A stretch of DNA of 64,000 nt from Persebacter sp965221835 (GTDB lineage: Bacteria; Pseudomonadota; Gammaproteobacteria; Tethybacterales; Persebacteraceae): the NCBI GenBank assembly GCA_965221835.1, contig OZ244916.1, positions 124,001 to 188,000 of the forward strand. Reading direction: 5' to 3'. Shown in pieces: positions 16,523 to 25,951 of the stretch; position 1 is the first letter of the stretch, and each line of letters starts with the position of its first letter. A program made the translations under genes and the position numbers. The notes under the pieces were generated by a model. That model saw nothing but the letters and a program-made list of their open reading frames with translations, was not told the origin of the DNA and did not search any database.

Positions 16523-17173
16523 TCATTTGCGGGCGGGGTTTTTTTTTGCGTGGAGTTTGTCGTTTTGTAGATGCCAGATGCGGGTGTGCGGGATTGCGGT
16601 TGTGTAGGCGGGGGCGGCGATGACGACTGCGGCGCCGCGTTGTTGCAAATCGTTCGTCAATGCGGATGCCAACGCGATTCCTTCGGAATCCAAATGCGCG
16701 GCGGGTTCGTCCATCAGGCAGAGTTTTATATTTGCCGCCCGCGCCCGTGCCAGCGAAACGCGCGCCCGTTCGCCGCCGGACAATTCGCGCGCGGGAGTTG
16801 CGGCGGCGTGCGACAATCCCGCCCACGCCAACGCCGATTTGGCGCGCGCCGAATTTGCCGCCGCCAGCGCGACATTCGCATAAACGGATGCGGCGAACAT
16901 ATATGGCGTTTGGTGCAGCAAAACGATTCCGCCGCCGCGTTCGGGTTTTGCCGCCCGCCCATCAATGCGCCATTCTTGAAACGATTCCGGTGCGAGAAGA
17001 CCGGCGAGAATTTTAAGAAATGTTGTTTTGCCGCAACCGTTGTCGCCGTATAACAGCGCGCATTCGCCCGCATTTGCCGCAAAAAAATCCGCCGTCAATG
17101 TTCGTTGCGCGCCGAGATGTTTGCGCATTCCGCGAATGCATAAAACTTCGTTGCCGGATTTTATCCGCGCCAT
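16523..17173 (-). CDS. tupC: Tungstate ABC transporter, ATP-binding protein
   Basis: 216 residues. Walker A GDNGCGKTT (43-51), signature LSGGE, Walker B LCLMDEP, then H-loop region; it energises import of the oxyanion delivered by TupA through TupB. The ATG at 17173 overlaps the tupB stop by 13 bp; a frame reading on upstream to 17797 lies inside tupB and is spurious. The assignment to tungstate rests on TupA; small ATPases of the Tup and Wtp/Mod types are alike. Last gene of the long minus-strand run. Confidence 0.82.
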   Translation of the reverse strand: MARIKSGNEVLCIRGMRKHLGAQRTLTADFFAANAGECALLYGDNGCGKTTFLKILAGLLAPESFQEWRIDGRAAKPERGGGIVLLHQTPYMFAASVYANVALAAANSARAKSALAWAGLSHAAATPARELSGGERARVSLARARAANIKLCLMDEPAAHLDSEGIALASALTNDLQQRGAAVVIAAPAYTTAIPHTRIWHLQNDKLHAKKNPARK

Positions 17174-17859
17174 TTGCCACCGCCTTGCAAAATCGCCAGC
17201 AAAGTACTCGCCGCCATTGCAGTCGCTACCAGCACAAAACCGAGCGCGATTCCTGCCGCAAACTCGCCTTTGCCGGTTTCCAGCGCGACGGCGGTTGTGA
17301 TAGTGCGGGTGTAATGCGCGATATTGCCGCCGACCATCAGCGCGCAGCCGACTTCGGAAATGACTCTGCCGAATCCGGCGAGCAACGCCGCCACCAAACC
17401 GAAACGCGCTTCGCGGAATGTCCACCACGCCGCACGAAAACGCCCCATTCCGAATGTGCGCGCGGTTTCGGCGAGGAGAGGGTCGTTTTTTTGCAAAGCC
17501 GCCAGCGCGAACACCGTCAACACCGGAAAGGCGATAATCGCCTGTCCCAGCGCCATCGCGGACGGGGTAAATAAAATCCCCCATGCGCCGAGCGGTCCTT
17601 GTCGCGACAATAGCAAATATAAAATCAATCCGACAACGACGGTAGGAAACGATAAAAGTCCTTGCAAAATTGCAATCAGCGCACGCCGTCCGAAAAACTC
17701 GCATCCGGCGAGAAAATACGCCAGCGCCAGCGACAACGGCGCCGCCAACAACAACGCCGCCGCCGACACCGCAACCGATACGCCGATAATTTCCCACAAT
17801 GCGGCGTCTCCCGAAAACAACAACCGCATCGCCGTTGTCGTAGCATCCGCAATCGTCAT
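17161..17859 (-). CDS. tupB: Tungstate ABC transporter, permease
   Basis: 232 residues, about five or six membrane helices. It has the BPD_transp_1 EAA-like loop (ARTFGMGRFRAAWWTFREAR then ALLAGFGRVISEVGCALMVG) that docks the ATPase. LSFPTVVVGLILYLLLSRQG is characteristic of TupB/ModB-like permeases. The start ATG at 17859 makes an ATGA overlap with the tupA stop; an in-frame ATG further up lies inside tupA. Confidence 0.85.
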   Translation of the reverse strand: MTIADATTTAMRLLFSGDAALWEIIGVSVAVSAAALLLAAPLSLALAYFLAGCEFFGRRALIAILQGLLSFPTVVVGLILYLLLSRQGPLGAWGILFTPSAMALGQAIIAFPVLTVFALAALQKNDPLLAETARTFGMGRFRAAWWTFREARFGLVAALLAGFGRVISEVGCALMVGGNIAHYTRTITTAVALETGKGEFAAGIALGFVLVATAMAASTLLAILQGGGKWRG

Positions 17860-18698
17860 TGCGCCGCCGGAAAAAACGGCGTTTCGCCGCGGCGGCGATA
17901 GTCGCCGATTCGCCGCTGTGTTTCGGCGGAAGTCAGCCACGCCGCAAACCGCCGCGCCAATGCGTTGGCGACATGCGGATGGCGCGCCGGGTGGATTGTC
18001 ATCACGCTATACGGATTTGGCGGCGGCGAATAACGGCGCGGCATTTCGCGCAACGCGATTTTGTCGCGGAAGGCGAGATAAGTGCCGCGATCCGCGAGCG
18101 TATAGGCGCGCAACTCGTCCGCGACCAGCAATGTCCGCCCCATTCCCGCGCCGGTTTCCACATACCATTCGCCGGCGGGCGACAATCCGGCGTCTTGCCA
18201 CAGCATTTTTTCGCGGCGGTGCGTGCCGGACAAATCGCCGCGCGAGACAAATCGCGCTTTTTCGCGCGCGAGTTTTTGCATGACTTCCGCGGCGGAATCG
18301 GCGTTCGCGATTTTCGCCGGATCTTCTTCCGGTCCGACAAAAATGAAATGATTTTTCATAACAACGCGGCGCGAATCGGCGAATCCGTCGTCTACGAATT
18401 GTTGTTCTTCGCGCGGTGAATGGGTGAGCAAAACATCGGCATCGCCGCGCCGTCCGAGGGCGAGTGCTTGCCCGCTGCCGGCGACAACAACGCGTATGCG
18501 GCAATCGCAAAGGCGTTCAAAATCGGGCAACAAAAAAGCGATAAGCCCGGAATTGTCCACGCTGGTTGTGGTTGCCAGACGCAACTCGGCGGCGTACGCC
18601 GTGACGGGCATTGCCGCTGCTATCAATAAAAATCGCACGGCGGCGGATTTGAATCGCCGCCATGCGGGATTTTTCCGCGCCTTATCGTTCCGCCGCAT
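17856..18698 (-). CDS. tupA: Tungstate-binding periplasmic protein
   Basis: 280 residues. Signal peptide ~1-36 (cleavage after TAYA), then ELRLATTTSVDNSGL: the TTTS motif (43-46) is the oxyanion-binding signature that sets TupA/WtpA-type proteins apart from ModA. GSGQALALGRRGDADVLLTH and NHFIFVGPEEDPA are also TupA-like. It binds tungstate (possibly molybdate) in the periplasm and passes it to TupBC. Begins 39 bp after rlmH. No tungsten or molybdenum enzyme lies in the window. Confidence 0.87.
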   Translation of the reverse strand: MRRNDKARKNPAWRRFKSAAVRFLLIAAAMPVTAYAAELRLATTTSVDNSGLIAFLLPDFERLCDCRIRVVVAGSGQALALGRRGDADVLLTHSPREEQQFVDDGFADSRRVVMKNHFIFVGPEEDPAKIANADSAAEVMQKLAREKARFVSRGDLSGTHRREKMLWQDAGLSPAGEWYVETGAGMGRTLLVADELRAYTLADRGTYLAFRDKIALREMPRRYSPPPNPYSVMTIHPARHPHVANALARRFAAWLTSAETQRRIGDYRRRGETPFFPAAQ

Positions 18699-18737
18699 GG
18701 CGCGATTTTACCACCGCCGCCGCCGTTTCCGGCGGTG

Positions 18738-19172
18738 TCAGCGATGGTAGGGATGATTTTTCATTATGCAATCGGCGCGAAATAATTGTTCCACCAAAAT
18801 TAAACGCGCGGCGGCGTGTGCGAAAGTCATCGGCGACAGCGACAAAAATCCTTCGGCGTGCGCGCATAATGGCGGCGGCAGACCGTCCGCCCCGCCGATG
18901 ACAAAAACCAGCGGACGCGATTCCGATAACATCGTTTGCAATTTCGCCGCGAACGCCGCGCTGTCTGTTTTTTCGCCGGATGCATCCAGCAACCAAATTC
19001 GCGCGCGCGGCGGCATTTTCGCCAGCACTGCGGCGGCGGTTTTGTTGGCGGCGGGTTTGACGGTCGCGATTTGCAATTGAAAACCGGCGATGCGCGCGGC
19101 GTATTCCGATTCCAATCGCGCCAGCCATTCGGGGGTGCGCGATGCAATCGCTACGATGCGGACATTTTTCAT
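18738..19172 (-). CDS. rlmH: 23S rRNA (pseudouridine1915-N3)-methyltransferase RlmH
   Basis: 144 residues (E. coli 155). Methylates pseudouridine 1915 of 23S rRNA in assembled ribosomes, using SAM. SPOUT knot features: FVIGGADGLPPPL, the LSLSPMTFAHAAARLILVEQ helix and the C-terminal HPYHR. The start at 19172 gives MKNVRIVAIASR; the frame opens 10 codons earlier without family support. The rsfS-rlmH order is the usual proteobacterial one, here separated by 110 bp. Confidence 0.93.
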   Translation of the reverse strand: MKNVRIVAIASRTPEWLARLESEYAARIAGFQLQIATVKPAANKTAAAVLAKMPPRARIWLLDASGEKTDSAAFAAKLQTMLSESRPLVFVIGGADGLPPPLCAHAEGFLSLSPMTFAHAAARLILVEQLFRADCIMKNHPYHR

Positions 19173-19282
19173 CGCGGCGATAGTCGCATTTTCGTTGTGC
19201 AATTAAAACGCGCATCGCGGATGACAATTGCCGCGCATTTTTTCGTCATAACTTTGGCTGCCATATTTGCGACCGGCGGCGG

Positions 19283-19612
19283 TTATTCTGTTTTTTCTTC
19301 AAACGCCCACAAGTTTTCCAAATCGTATTCTTCGCGCGTTTCTTTTCGCATGATGTGAATAATTGTATCGCCGGCGTCAATCAATATCCACGATTTTTCA
19401 TCCGTTCCTTCGGCGCGGCGCGGCGCGACTCCCGCGAGTTTGAGCGCCTTTCGCACGCGGGACGCCAGCGCAAACGCATGGCGCGGCGAGTTGGCGGTAG
19501 CGATAATCATCCGCGAAAATAATCCGCCCGATTGCCGCGCCGCGGGGATGATTTTGATGTCGACGCCTTTGCCGTCTTCTAGCGCGCCGCGAACGGTTTC
19601 CAATGAATTCAT
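19283..19612 (-). CDS. rsfS: Ribosomal silencing factor RsfS
   Basis: 109 residues. Binds ribosomal protein L14 and blocks joining of the subunits when nutrients are short. Fits the family by length and by the pattern ALEDGKGVDIKII, SRMIIATANSPRHAFALAS, EGTDEKSWILIDAGDTIIHIM and REEYDLENLW. The ATG at 19612 overlaps the nadD stop (ATGA), giving the common nadD-rsfS-rlmH order. Confidence 0.93.
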   Translation of the reverse strand: MNSLETVRGALEDGKGVDIKIIPAARQSGGLFSRMIIATANSPRHAFALASRVRKALKLAGVAPRRAEGTDEKSWILIDAGDTIIHIMRKETREEYDLENLWAFEEKTE

Positions 19613-20163
19613 TTGCGCGCCGCCCGAATTGCCGTGGACGAAATATCGCCCGGACGAAAATGCCACAAAAATACGCGTCCCGCGCCATCTGCGAGGAGAC
19701 GGGCATTTTTGACCGTTTTGACAGAAGCGCGCACCATTGCATGCGGTGCGCCGCCGCTGTTCCGCCGTGCCACCGCGATATTTGCCGTTTTTAACAATCG
19801 CCGCCAGCCGCGCCAGCAATGAAAACCGGCGAAAGCATCCGCGCCCATCACCAAAATAATATGTCGCCGCCGTTGCCGGTGTCGCCGGACGGTGTCTATC
19901 GTGCGGCGGATTTTGTCCGGCGATTCTTCGCGCCCGATAACGGTGCGCGGAATTCCCGCCGTTGCCCGCGCACACAAATCAACGCGTTCGCGCCATGAAT
20001 ATTTTGTCGGCGGACGATGCGGCGGCATTCCGTTCGGCACGATTCGCACGACCGCGACCGGCAAATCGCGCACCGCCCGTTTTGCAAGTGCGAGATGACC
20101 GCGGTGCGGCGGATCAAAAGCGCCGCCCAATAAAGCGATTCGGCGTTTAAATATGCGGCGCAT
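19609..20163 (-). CDS. nadD: Nicotinate-nucleotide adenylyltransferase
   Basis: 184 residues. Adenylates nicotinate mononucleotide in NAD synthesis. The nucleotidyltransferase signature LLGGAFDPPHRGHLALAK lies at residues ~11-28, with the second motif SSTAIR near the C-terminus; MGADAFAGFHCWRGW corresponds to the family's GxDxxxxxxxW segment. The ATG at 20163 was chosen because the signature then sits at the usual distance from the N-terminus; it overlaps the lapB end by 17 bp. Confidence 0.92.
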   Translation of the reverse strand: MRRIFKRRIALLGGAFDPPHRGHLALAKRAVRDLPVAVVRIVPNGMPPHRPPTKYSWRERVDLCARATAGIPRTVIGREESPDKIRRTIDTVRRHRQRRRHIILVMGADAFAGFHCWRGWRRLLKTANIAVARRNSGGAPHAMVRASVKTVKNARLLADGAGRVFLWHFRPGDISSTAIRAARK

Positions 20164-21268
20164 GCGAAAAAGATTCCCACGACAGGCAGTTGTGACACTG
20201 CCATGCAAATTCTTCGGCTTTATAACCGCAATCGCCGCACCGCCAGCCGCCTTTGCCGGCGGTTTTTTCCAGCGCATTCCAAAATGCGCGCCGCGATTCG
20301 TCATCGTTTGCCGCCTGTTCGCGCGCCCACGCCGCCGCCGCCCCGGCGAAACCGCGCTGGACTCCGTCTTGTGCCAGATTGTGCGCGCGTCCGTCTTCGG
20401 CAAATGCGCGATAAATCGCCTGAAAAAGCGGGGCGGACGGATAGGCGTCCAGCCACGCCCGTAATTTGTCATATCCGGCATCCGCCGCGCCGCGCGCTTT
20501 TTCCGCCGCAATCAGACCGGGCGCTGCGCACCAGAGATAATCGGGATTTTGCAATTCGCATTTGGCATAATGCGCGATAGCATCGGCGAATTCGCCCGCC
20601 GCCGCCGCCGCATCGCCGAGTAAAACTTCGGCGCGCGCGCATTGTCCGTCCGCCGCCCGTGCTGCGTGCAGGAGTTTTTGTTTTTGCGCGTTGTCGTCAC
20701 ATCGCAACGCACATTCGCACAACAAATGCGCGCGTGTTTTGCGCCGCATTTGTGCGGCGGCGGCGGGCAAATCGTCCAACGCCGCCAACGCGCCTGCATA
20801 ATCGCGCGCCCGCTGACGAATATTCAGCAGCATATCGCGCGCGCGTTCGCGATAATCGTCTTCGCCTTCCAGCGATACCAGATGTTTTTCGGCAAGATCA
20901 AAAAATCCCATTTGCAAATAATCCAGTGCCAACTCCCAGCGCGCGCGGATGCGATTGTCGGGCGAGGTTTTGTCGGATTCGCACAAATCCAGATGAATAT
21001 CCAACGCCCGCCGGTGTTCGCCGCGATTGCGCGACAACTCGCCGATTGCAAACCGCAACTCTTCCGATTCCGGGTCCAACGCACGGGCGCGCAAAAAAGA
21101 ATCTAACGCTTTGTTTTTTTCGCCCCGCAAGAGATGCGACAATCCGCCGAGATAGGCGCGCGGCAAATCGCCCGCGCTTTTGCGGACATGTTTTATGTCG
21201 AGGCGCGCGGCAAACCAGCCCGCCAGAAACGCCAGCGGCAATGCAATTAGAAACCACTCATATACCAT
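20147..21268 (-). CDS. lapB: Lipopolysaccharide assembly protein LapB (YciM)
   Basis: 373 residues (E. coli 389). One N-terminal membrane helix (4-20), TPR repeats (~30-330) facing the cytoplasm, and a C-terminal rubredoxin-like metal site with CGDCGYKAEEFAWQCHNC (two CxxC). In E. coli LapB works with FtsH to control LpxC turnover and hence LPS amount; lpxC is in this window at 48202. The usual upstream partner lapA is missing: only 19 bp separate lapB from ihfB. Confidence 0.93.
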   Translation of the reverse strand: MVYEWFLIALPLAFLAGWFAARLDIKHVRKSAGDLPRAYLGGLSHLLRGEKNKALDSFLRARALDPESEELRFAIGELSRNRGEHRRALDIHLDLCESDKTSPDNRIRARWELALDYLQMGFFDLAEKHLVSLEGEDDYRERARDMLLNIRQRARDYAGALAALDDLPAAAAQMRRKTRAHLLCECALRCDDNAQKQKLLHAARAADGQCARAEVLLGDAAAAAGEFADAIAHYAKCELQNPDYLWCAAPGLIAAEKARGAADAGYDKLRAWLDAYPSAPLFQAIYRAFAEDGRAHNLAQDGVQRGFAGAAAAWAREQAANDDESRRAFWNALEKTAGKGGWRCGDCGYKAEEFAWQCHNCLSWESFSHAPHI

Positions 21269-21287
21269 TAATGTACCGCGGAAACGG

Positions 21288-21572
21288 TCAATCGCCGCGG
21301 TCCGCCTTTTCGCGCAGGCGGCGTCCCGCCTTAAAACGCGGCAGTCGCCGCGCCGGTACTTCCATCATTTCGCCGCTGACCGGATTGCGCAAAATGCGCC
21401 GCCGCATCGCGGAGGGAAAAAATGTACCGAAACGGCGAATTTCCACATTATGCCCGCGCGCGAGCGTGTCTATAATTTCGTCAAAAACGATGTCGGTCAT
21501 TGAGTCGATGAGTGCGACGGACAATTCGGGGAATTTTTTTTGCAGCCGTTCCACCAATACGCTTCTGCGCAT
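21288..21572 (-). CDS. ihfB: Integration host factor subunit beta (HU/IHF family)
   Basis: 94 residues, matching IhfB (94 in E. coli). Histone-like DNA-bending protein, normally a dimer with IhfA. It has the family's VEIRRFGTFFPSAMRRRILRNP arm region (given here as RRFGTFF and RILRNPVSGE), with the proline that intercalates DNA. The position directly after rpsA supports IhfB over HU. The start abuts the rpsA stop. Confidence 0.9.
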   Translation of the reverse strand: MRRSVLVERLQKKFPELSVALIDSMTDIVFDEIIDTLARGHNVEIRRFGTFFPSAMRRRILRNPVSGEMMEVPARRLPRFKAGRRLREKADRGD

Positions 21573-23276
21573 TTACTCTTCGCCTTCGGCGTTCCCGGAG
21601 GTTTCGGATTCGCGTATTTTGGCTTGCAGCATCGCACCGAGCGTGTTGCGCGGTGCCTGTTTTTTCCGTTCTTGCAATGCTTTTTCGCGTTGCTGACGGT
21701 CATGTTCTTTTAACGACAAAATGATCTGCATATTTTTGACATCGTTGTTGATGAGAATGAAGTTGTGCGTTTCGCCGACTTTGACAAAATCGGCGATGTT
21801 GTCGACATGTTGTTCTGCGATTTCGCTAATCGGGAGGAAGCCGCGTACTTCGCCTTCCATTGAAATTTGCGCGCCTTTTTCGAGCACGGCGGTGACGGTA
21901 CCGCTGACGACCGTGCCGCGTAAATGCTGTTCTATAAACGATTCGAAACCAGTGCTGCCGATTTGTTTGACGCCCAAACTGATGCGTTCGCGTTCTGCGT
22001 CTATTGCCAAAATGATGGTTTCCAACTCTTGCCCTCGCTGATAGTCGCGCACGACTTCTTCGCCCGGGCGGTCGTACGACAATTCGCCCATTCGCACCAG
22101 CCCGTCAATGTCGCCGGGCAACTCCACAAAAACGCCGAATTCGCTGATGGAACGAATTTTGCCGGTGATGCGGTCGCCTTTGCGATAGGCGGCGGCGAAT
22201 TCCTGCCACGGATTTGGCGTGCATTGTTTGACGCCGAGCGAGATGCGGCGGCGTTCTACATCAATTTCCAAAATCATCACTTCCACTTCGTCGCCGGCGG
22301 AATAATCCTTGGTCGGTTTTGTGTTTTTGCGCGTCCAACTTATTTCGGAACTATGTACCAGTCCTTGCACTTTGTCTTCTACTTCCACAAAAAATCCGTA
22401 TTCCAGCACCCGCGTAATCGTGCCGAAAAGACGCGAACCGACGGGATGACGGCGGTCAAAATGTTCCCACGGATTTGGTTGCAACTGTTTCATGCCGAGC
22501 GAGATGCGGCATTTTTCGCGGTCGACGGACAAGACGACAACATCTACTTCATCGCCCGCCGACAATACATCCGTAATGGAAGAAGTGTGCTTCCACGAAA
22601 TATCGGTAATGTGCAAAAGCCCGTAAATGCCGGGGCAGATTTCAATGAACGCGCCGTAATCTACGGTCGCGCGCACGGTGCCGCGAAAACGTTTGCCGGG
22701 CGTGATAGATTCGACCATACTGCCGTCTTTGACTTCCAGCATCGCGCGTTCTATGACCGCCCGCCGTGAAACGACGAGGCTATTGCGCGCATGATTGACT
22801 TTAATCGGGCGCACTTCTATTTTTTGGTCGAGAATGGCGGACGAATCGGCATGCGGAAAAATATCCACCAGCGACCCCGGCAAAAACGCGCGCAAGCCGT
22901 CTACCGATACGGAAAATCCGCCGCGTACGCGACCGGTGACTGTGCATTCCAAAACGCCTTCGTTGGCGAACGCGTCTTCTACGCGTTGCCATGCTTGTTT
23001 GCGGCGGGTGTTGCGGCGCGATAAAATCGCCTCGCCGCGTCCGTTTTCCAGAAGTTCAATTTCTACTTCCACTTCGTCGCCGATTTTGACTTCAAGATTG
23101 CGGTCGTTGTCGTAAAACTCTTCCAGCGGAATGCGGGCTTCGGATTTTAGTCCGGCGTTGACGATAACATAGTTTTCGTTGATATCGCGTACATGGGCGA
23201 GCAAGTCGGTGCCTTCGGTGAGGTTCCGTTGCTGGGTCATTTCTTTAAATAAATCGGCAAATTGCGGTTCTGTCAT
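21573..23276 (-). CDS. rpsA: 30S ribosomal protein S1
   Basis: 567 residues (E. coli 557). Six S1 RNA-binding domains in series, the later ones with the repeated GDEVEVxILxxDxExxRISLGxKQ pattern seen three or four times. It brings mRNA to the ribosome and, notably here, several genes look leaderless while others have ribosome-binding sites. Start overlaps the cmk stop (ATGA). Confidence 0.96.
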   Translation of the reverse strand: MTEPQFADLFKEMTQQRNLTEGTDLLAHVRDINENYVIVNAGLKSEARIPLEEFYDNDRNLEVKIGDEVEVEIELLENGRGEAILSRRNTRRKQAWQRVEDAFANEGVLECTVTGRVRGGFSVSVDGLRAFLPGSLVDIFPHADSSAILDQKIEVRPIKVNHARNSLVVSRRAVIERAMLEVKDGSMVESITPGKRFRGTVRATVDYGAFIEICPGIYGLLHITDISWKHTSSITDVLSAGDEVDVVVLSVDREKCRISLGMKQLQPNPWEHFDRRHPVGSRLFGTITRVLEYGFFVEVEDKVQGLVHSSEISWTRKNTKPTKDYSAGDEVEVMILEIDVERRRISLGVKQCTPNPWQEFAAAYRKGDRITGKIRSISEFGVFVELPGDIDGLVRMGELSYDRPGEEVVRDYQRGQELETIILAIDAERERISLGVKQIGSTGFESFIEQHLRGTVVSGTVTAVLEKGAQISMEGEVRGFLPISEIAEQHVDNIADFVKVGETHNFILINNDVKNMQIILSLKEHDRQQREKALQERKKQAPRNTLGAMLQAKIRESETSGNAEGEE

Positions 23277-23935
23277 AACGGTCGGGTTGTCTCCTTTTGC
23301 ATAAAACTAATATTGGCGGTAAATTGTTTGACCAATGTGCGCACGATAGAACGGACATCGCGCCGCGTGGAATCGACGACAATTGCGTCCGCCGCCGCGA
23401 CAAGAGGCGAATCGGGACGCGCCTCATCTTGTTTGTCTCGTTGCTGCATATCTGCCAAAACAGCGGATATTTTAACACGAATTCCTTTTTTCTCCAACTC
23501 TTGCCGCCGCCTTTCGGCGCGCACGGACGGTTCGGCGGTTAAAAAAACCTTTAGTACAGCGTCCGGAAATACCACCGTGCCCATATCGCGCCCGTCTGCG
23601 ACCAGTCCCGGCAAACGCCGCATCCGCCGTTGTGCGGGCAACAGCAACATCCGCACCGCCGATAATCTCGCTACCCGGGAAGCGGCGGCACTGATTTCCG
23701 GGTGCGTCATGTCGGCAGTCGGCGGCGCGTTGCCGGCAATTTCCGCCGCTAATGTCGCCATCGCGGTTTCGTCGTCGGGATTTAGTTTGCGCGCCAATGC
23801 TTCCGCCGCAACTGCGCGATATATTTTGCCGCTGTCCAGATAATGAAAATCAAGCGTCGCCGCGAGTTGTCGCGCTACCGTGCCTTTGCCGGCAGCGGCG
23901 GGACCGTCTATTGCAATGACGGGCGGGGCGGTCAT
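23273..23935 (-). CDS. cmk: Cytidylate kinase
   Basis: 220 residues. Phosphorylates CMP and dCMP. P-loop GPAAAGKGTVARQLA near residue 9, then FHYLDSGKIYRAVA, LVADGRDMGTVVFPDA and VFLTAEPSVRAERR. The cmk-rpsA-ihfB order is standard in proteobacteria; the aroA often found upstream is replaced by the oxidoreductase at 23937. Confidence 0.95.
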   Translation of the reverse strand: MTAPPVIAIDGPAAAGKGTVARQLAATLDFHYLDSGKIYRAVAAEALARKLNPDDETAMATLAAEIAGNAPPTADMTHPEISAAASRVARLSAVRMLLLPAQRRMRRLPGLVADGRDMGTVVFPDAVLKVFLTAEPSVRAERRRQELEKKGIRVKISAVLADMQQRDKQDEARPDSPLVAAADAIVVDSTRRDVRSIVRTLVKQFTANISFMQKETTRPL

Positions 23936-23936
23936 T

Positions 23937-24992
23937 TTATGCCGCGTTCGCCGTCCAGTCGCGAAAAGCGAAAGGATTTTCCATCCCCGGCGTTGCCATG
24001 ATTTTTAATAAATGACGCGCGGCGGCGTAACCGGCGGCAATGCCGTAGCGACCGTGTCCGATACTGAGATGTAAATTTTTATAGTGCGGATGCGTATCAA
24101 TGCACGGCATTCCATCGGGCAGGCAGGGGCGCAATCCCGACCACGAATTGATGGGGACGGCGTTTTGCAGCGGCGGAAAAACATTGACGGCTTTTTGGTG
24201 CAATTGCGCCTGCACTTCGGCGGCGGGGCGGTCGTCAAACCCGGCGTCTTCAGAAGAAGAACCGACGACAATAGTTTCGTCATTGCGCGGGGCGAGATAT
24301 ATTTGTTCGGCGCGCGAATAAATGATGCACATCAGCGGTTTCGGGCAATGATATAACAGCAGTTGTCCACGCACGGGGGCGACCGGCGGGGCGGGCGGCG
24401 GACAGATTTGCGCGGCGCGTGCCCCGGCAGATAAAATGTAGTTTTGCGCCGCAAATGTTTCGCCGTTTTGTATGACGACTTCGGATATGGCGTTTTTTTT
24501 GCAGCGGAATCGGGCGGCGCCGTGGACGAAATGTGCGCCATTTTTTTTGAGCGTTTCGCGCAGGCACGATATAAAACTTCGCGGGCGGATTTGCCCGATG
24601 TGCGGTATCCAAATTCCGTGTGCGCCGGTTTTTGCCAGCAACGGCGCGATCCATTCGGTCGGCGCAATGTTCGCGCCGGACGGCAACACCGGCGGCAACT
24701 CGCCGGACAATATCAGCATTCCCGCCCGCCGCCATTCGCAATCGCCGCCGGAAATCATTTCTATTTCATGTACGACGGAAGTAATGCGTTTGTCGGTTTC
24801 GGAAATGAGCGCGGCATAAGGCGGCGGACATTCCCACGGCAACAACGCCGACATAATTCCCGCACCCGCCACCGATGCGGGCGGGTAGCCGGCGTCTATG
24901 ACGGTTGTAGAACAACCACGCCGCAACAGCATCAGCGCGCTCATCAATCCGGCGATGCCGCCGCCGATGATGACAAAATCGCTTTTGTTCAT
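23937..24992 (-). CDS. thiO: FAD-dependent amino-acid oxidase, glycine oxidase ThiO-like
   Basis: 351 residues. N-terminal dinucleotide fold FVIIGGGIAGLMSALMLLRRG, then a DAO fold: YPPASVAGAGIMSALLPWE (~40), PVRGQLLLYH, NDETIVVGSSSEDAGFDDRP, WSGLRPCLPDG and a final GHGRYGIA...A. This is the pattern of ThiO, which oxidises glycine for the thiazole of thiamine, but related D-amino-acid oxidases look alike; no other thi gene is present. The ATG at 24992 overlaps the ispH stop and sits 1 bp upstream of cmk at its other end. Confidence 0.7.
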   Translation of the reverse strand: MNKSDFVIIGGGIAGLMSALMLLRRGCSTTVIDAGYPPASVAGAGIMSALLPWECPPPYAALISETDKRITSVVHEIEMISGGDCEWRRAGMLILSGELPPVLPSGANIAPTEWIAPLLAKTGAHGIWIPHIGQIRPRSFISCLRETLKKNGAHFVHGAARFRCKKNAISEVVIQNGETFAAQNYILSAGARAAQICPPPAPPVAPVRGQLLLYHCPKPLMCIIYSRAEQIYLAPRNDETIVVGSSSEDAGFDDRPAAEVQAQLHQKAVNVFPPLQNAVPINSWSGLRPCLPDGMPCIDTHPHYKNLHLSIGHGRYGIAAGYAAARHLLKIMATPGMENPFAFRDWTANAA

Positions 24993-25951
24993 TCCGCCTG
25001 CCGCACCGCTTCCCGGCGGAGAGATTTCGGTGCGACAAATACCACGCGTTCTTCTATTCCGTCCATTTCCCGCACTTCGCAATCGCCGCCCGCCAGTTGC
25101 CGCAAACGCGAGACGACTTCCCGCACCAATGTTTCCGGTGCGGATGCCCCGGCGGTCACGCCGACGGTGCGGATGCCGTCCAGCCATTCGGCGTCAATTT
25201 CCGCCGCATTGTCTACCCGCCGCGCCCGTTTGCCGGATTCCGCCGCGACTTCGCAAAGGCGATTGGAGTTGGAACTAGCGGGGGAACCGACAACCAAAAC
25301 CGCATCGCACATTTGCGCGAGTTTTTTGACTGCATCTTGCCGGTTTTGCGTTGCATAGCAAATATCGCCGCGGTGCGGTGCGCGAATCGCCGGAAATCGT
25401 TCCGCCAAACGCGCCGCCAAAGCCGCGGTATCGCTTACCGACAATGTCGTCTGCGTAACAAACGCCAGCCGTTGCGGGTCGTGCGGGCGCAACGCGTCTA
25501 TGTCCGATTTGTTTTCCACGAGATGGACGCCGTCCGGGCATTGTCCGAGCGCGCCTTCTACTTCGGGATGGCCGCGGTGTCCTATCATCACGACTTCATC
25601 TCCGGCGGCGCGGCGGCGGATAATTTCGCTGTGAACTTTTGTCACCAGCGGGCAGGTAGCATCGTAAATTTTTTGTTGTCTGGCTTCGGCTTTGCGCCGT
25701 ACCGCTTTTGATACGCCGTGTGCGGAATAAACCAGCACCGCATTTTCGGGCGCTTCGGCGGGGTCTTCAATAAACCGCACACCGCGGCGGCGAAAATCGT
25801 CCACTACGCGGCGATTGTGTACAATTTCGTGTTTGACGAACACCGGCGCACCGTGTTTGCGCAACACGCGTTCCACAATGTCGACAGCGCGATCCACACC
25901 AGCACAAAAACCGCGCGGGTTGGCGAGAATGACGGTGCGCGGTGCGGTCAT
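24989..25951 (-). CDS. ispH: 4-hydroxy-3-methylbut-2-enyl diphosphate reductase
   Basis: 320 residues. Last step of the MEP isoprenoid pathway; a [4Fe-4S] enzyme. The three cluster cysteines are in NPRGFCAGVDRAV (C16), DATCPLVTKVH and GDICYATQNRQ. KHEIVHNRRVV, VIGHRGHPEVEG and GASAPE are further hallmarks. ATGA overlaps join it to the diguanylate cyclase upstream and the ThiO-like gene downstream. Confidence 0.96.
   Translation of the reverse strand: MTAPRTVILANPRGFCAGVDRAVDIVERVLRKHGAPVFVKHEIVHNRRVVDDFRRRGVRFIEDPAEAPENAVLVYSAHGVSKAVRRKAEARQQKIYDATCPLVTKVHSEIIRRRAAGDEVVMIGHRGHPEVEGALGQCPDGVHLVENKSDIDALRPHDPQRLAFVTQTTLSVSDTAALAARLAERFPAIRAPHRGDICYATQNRQDAVKKLAQMCDAVLVVGSPASSNSNRLCEVAAESGKRARRVDNAAEIDAEWLDGIRTVGVTAGASAPETLVREVVSRLRQLAGGDCEVREMDGIEERVVFVAPKSLRREAVRQAE

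Noticed and set aside
17174..17797. N-terminal extension of tupC giving a 424-residue protein
   Set aside because: The extension is tupB read in the wrong frame; Tup-type ATPases start just before the Walker A region.
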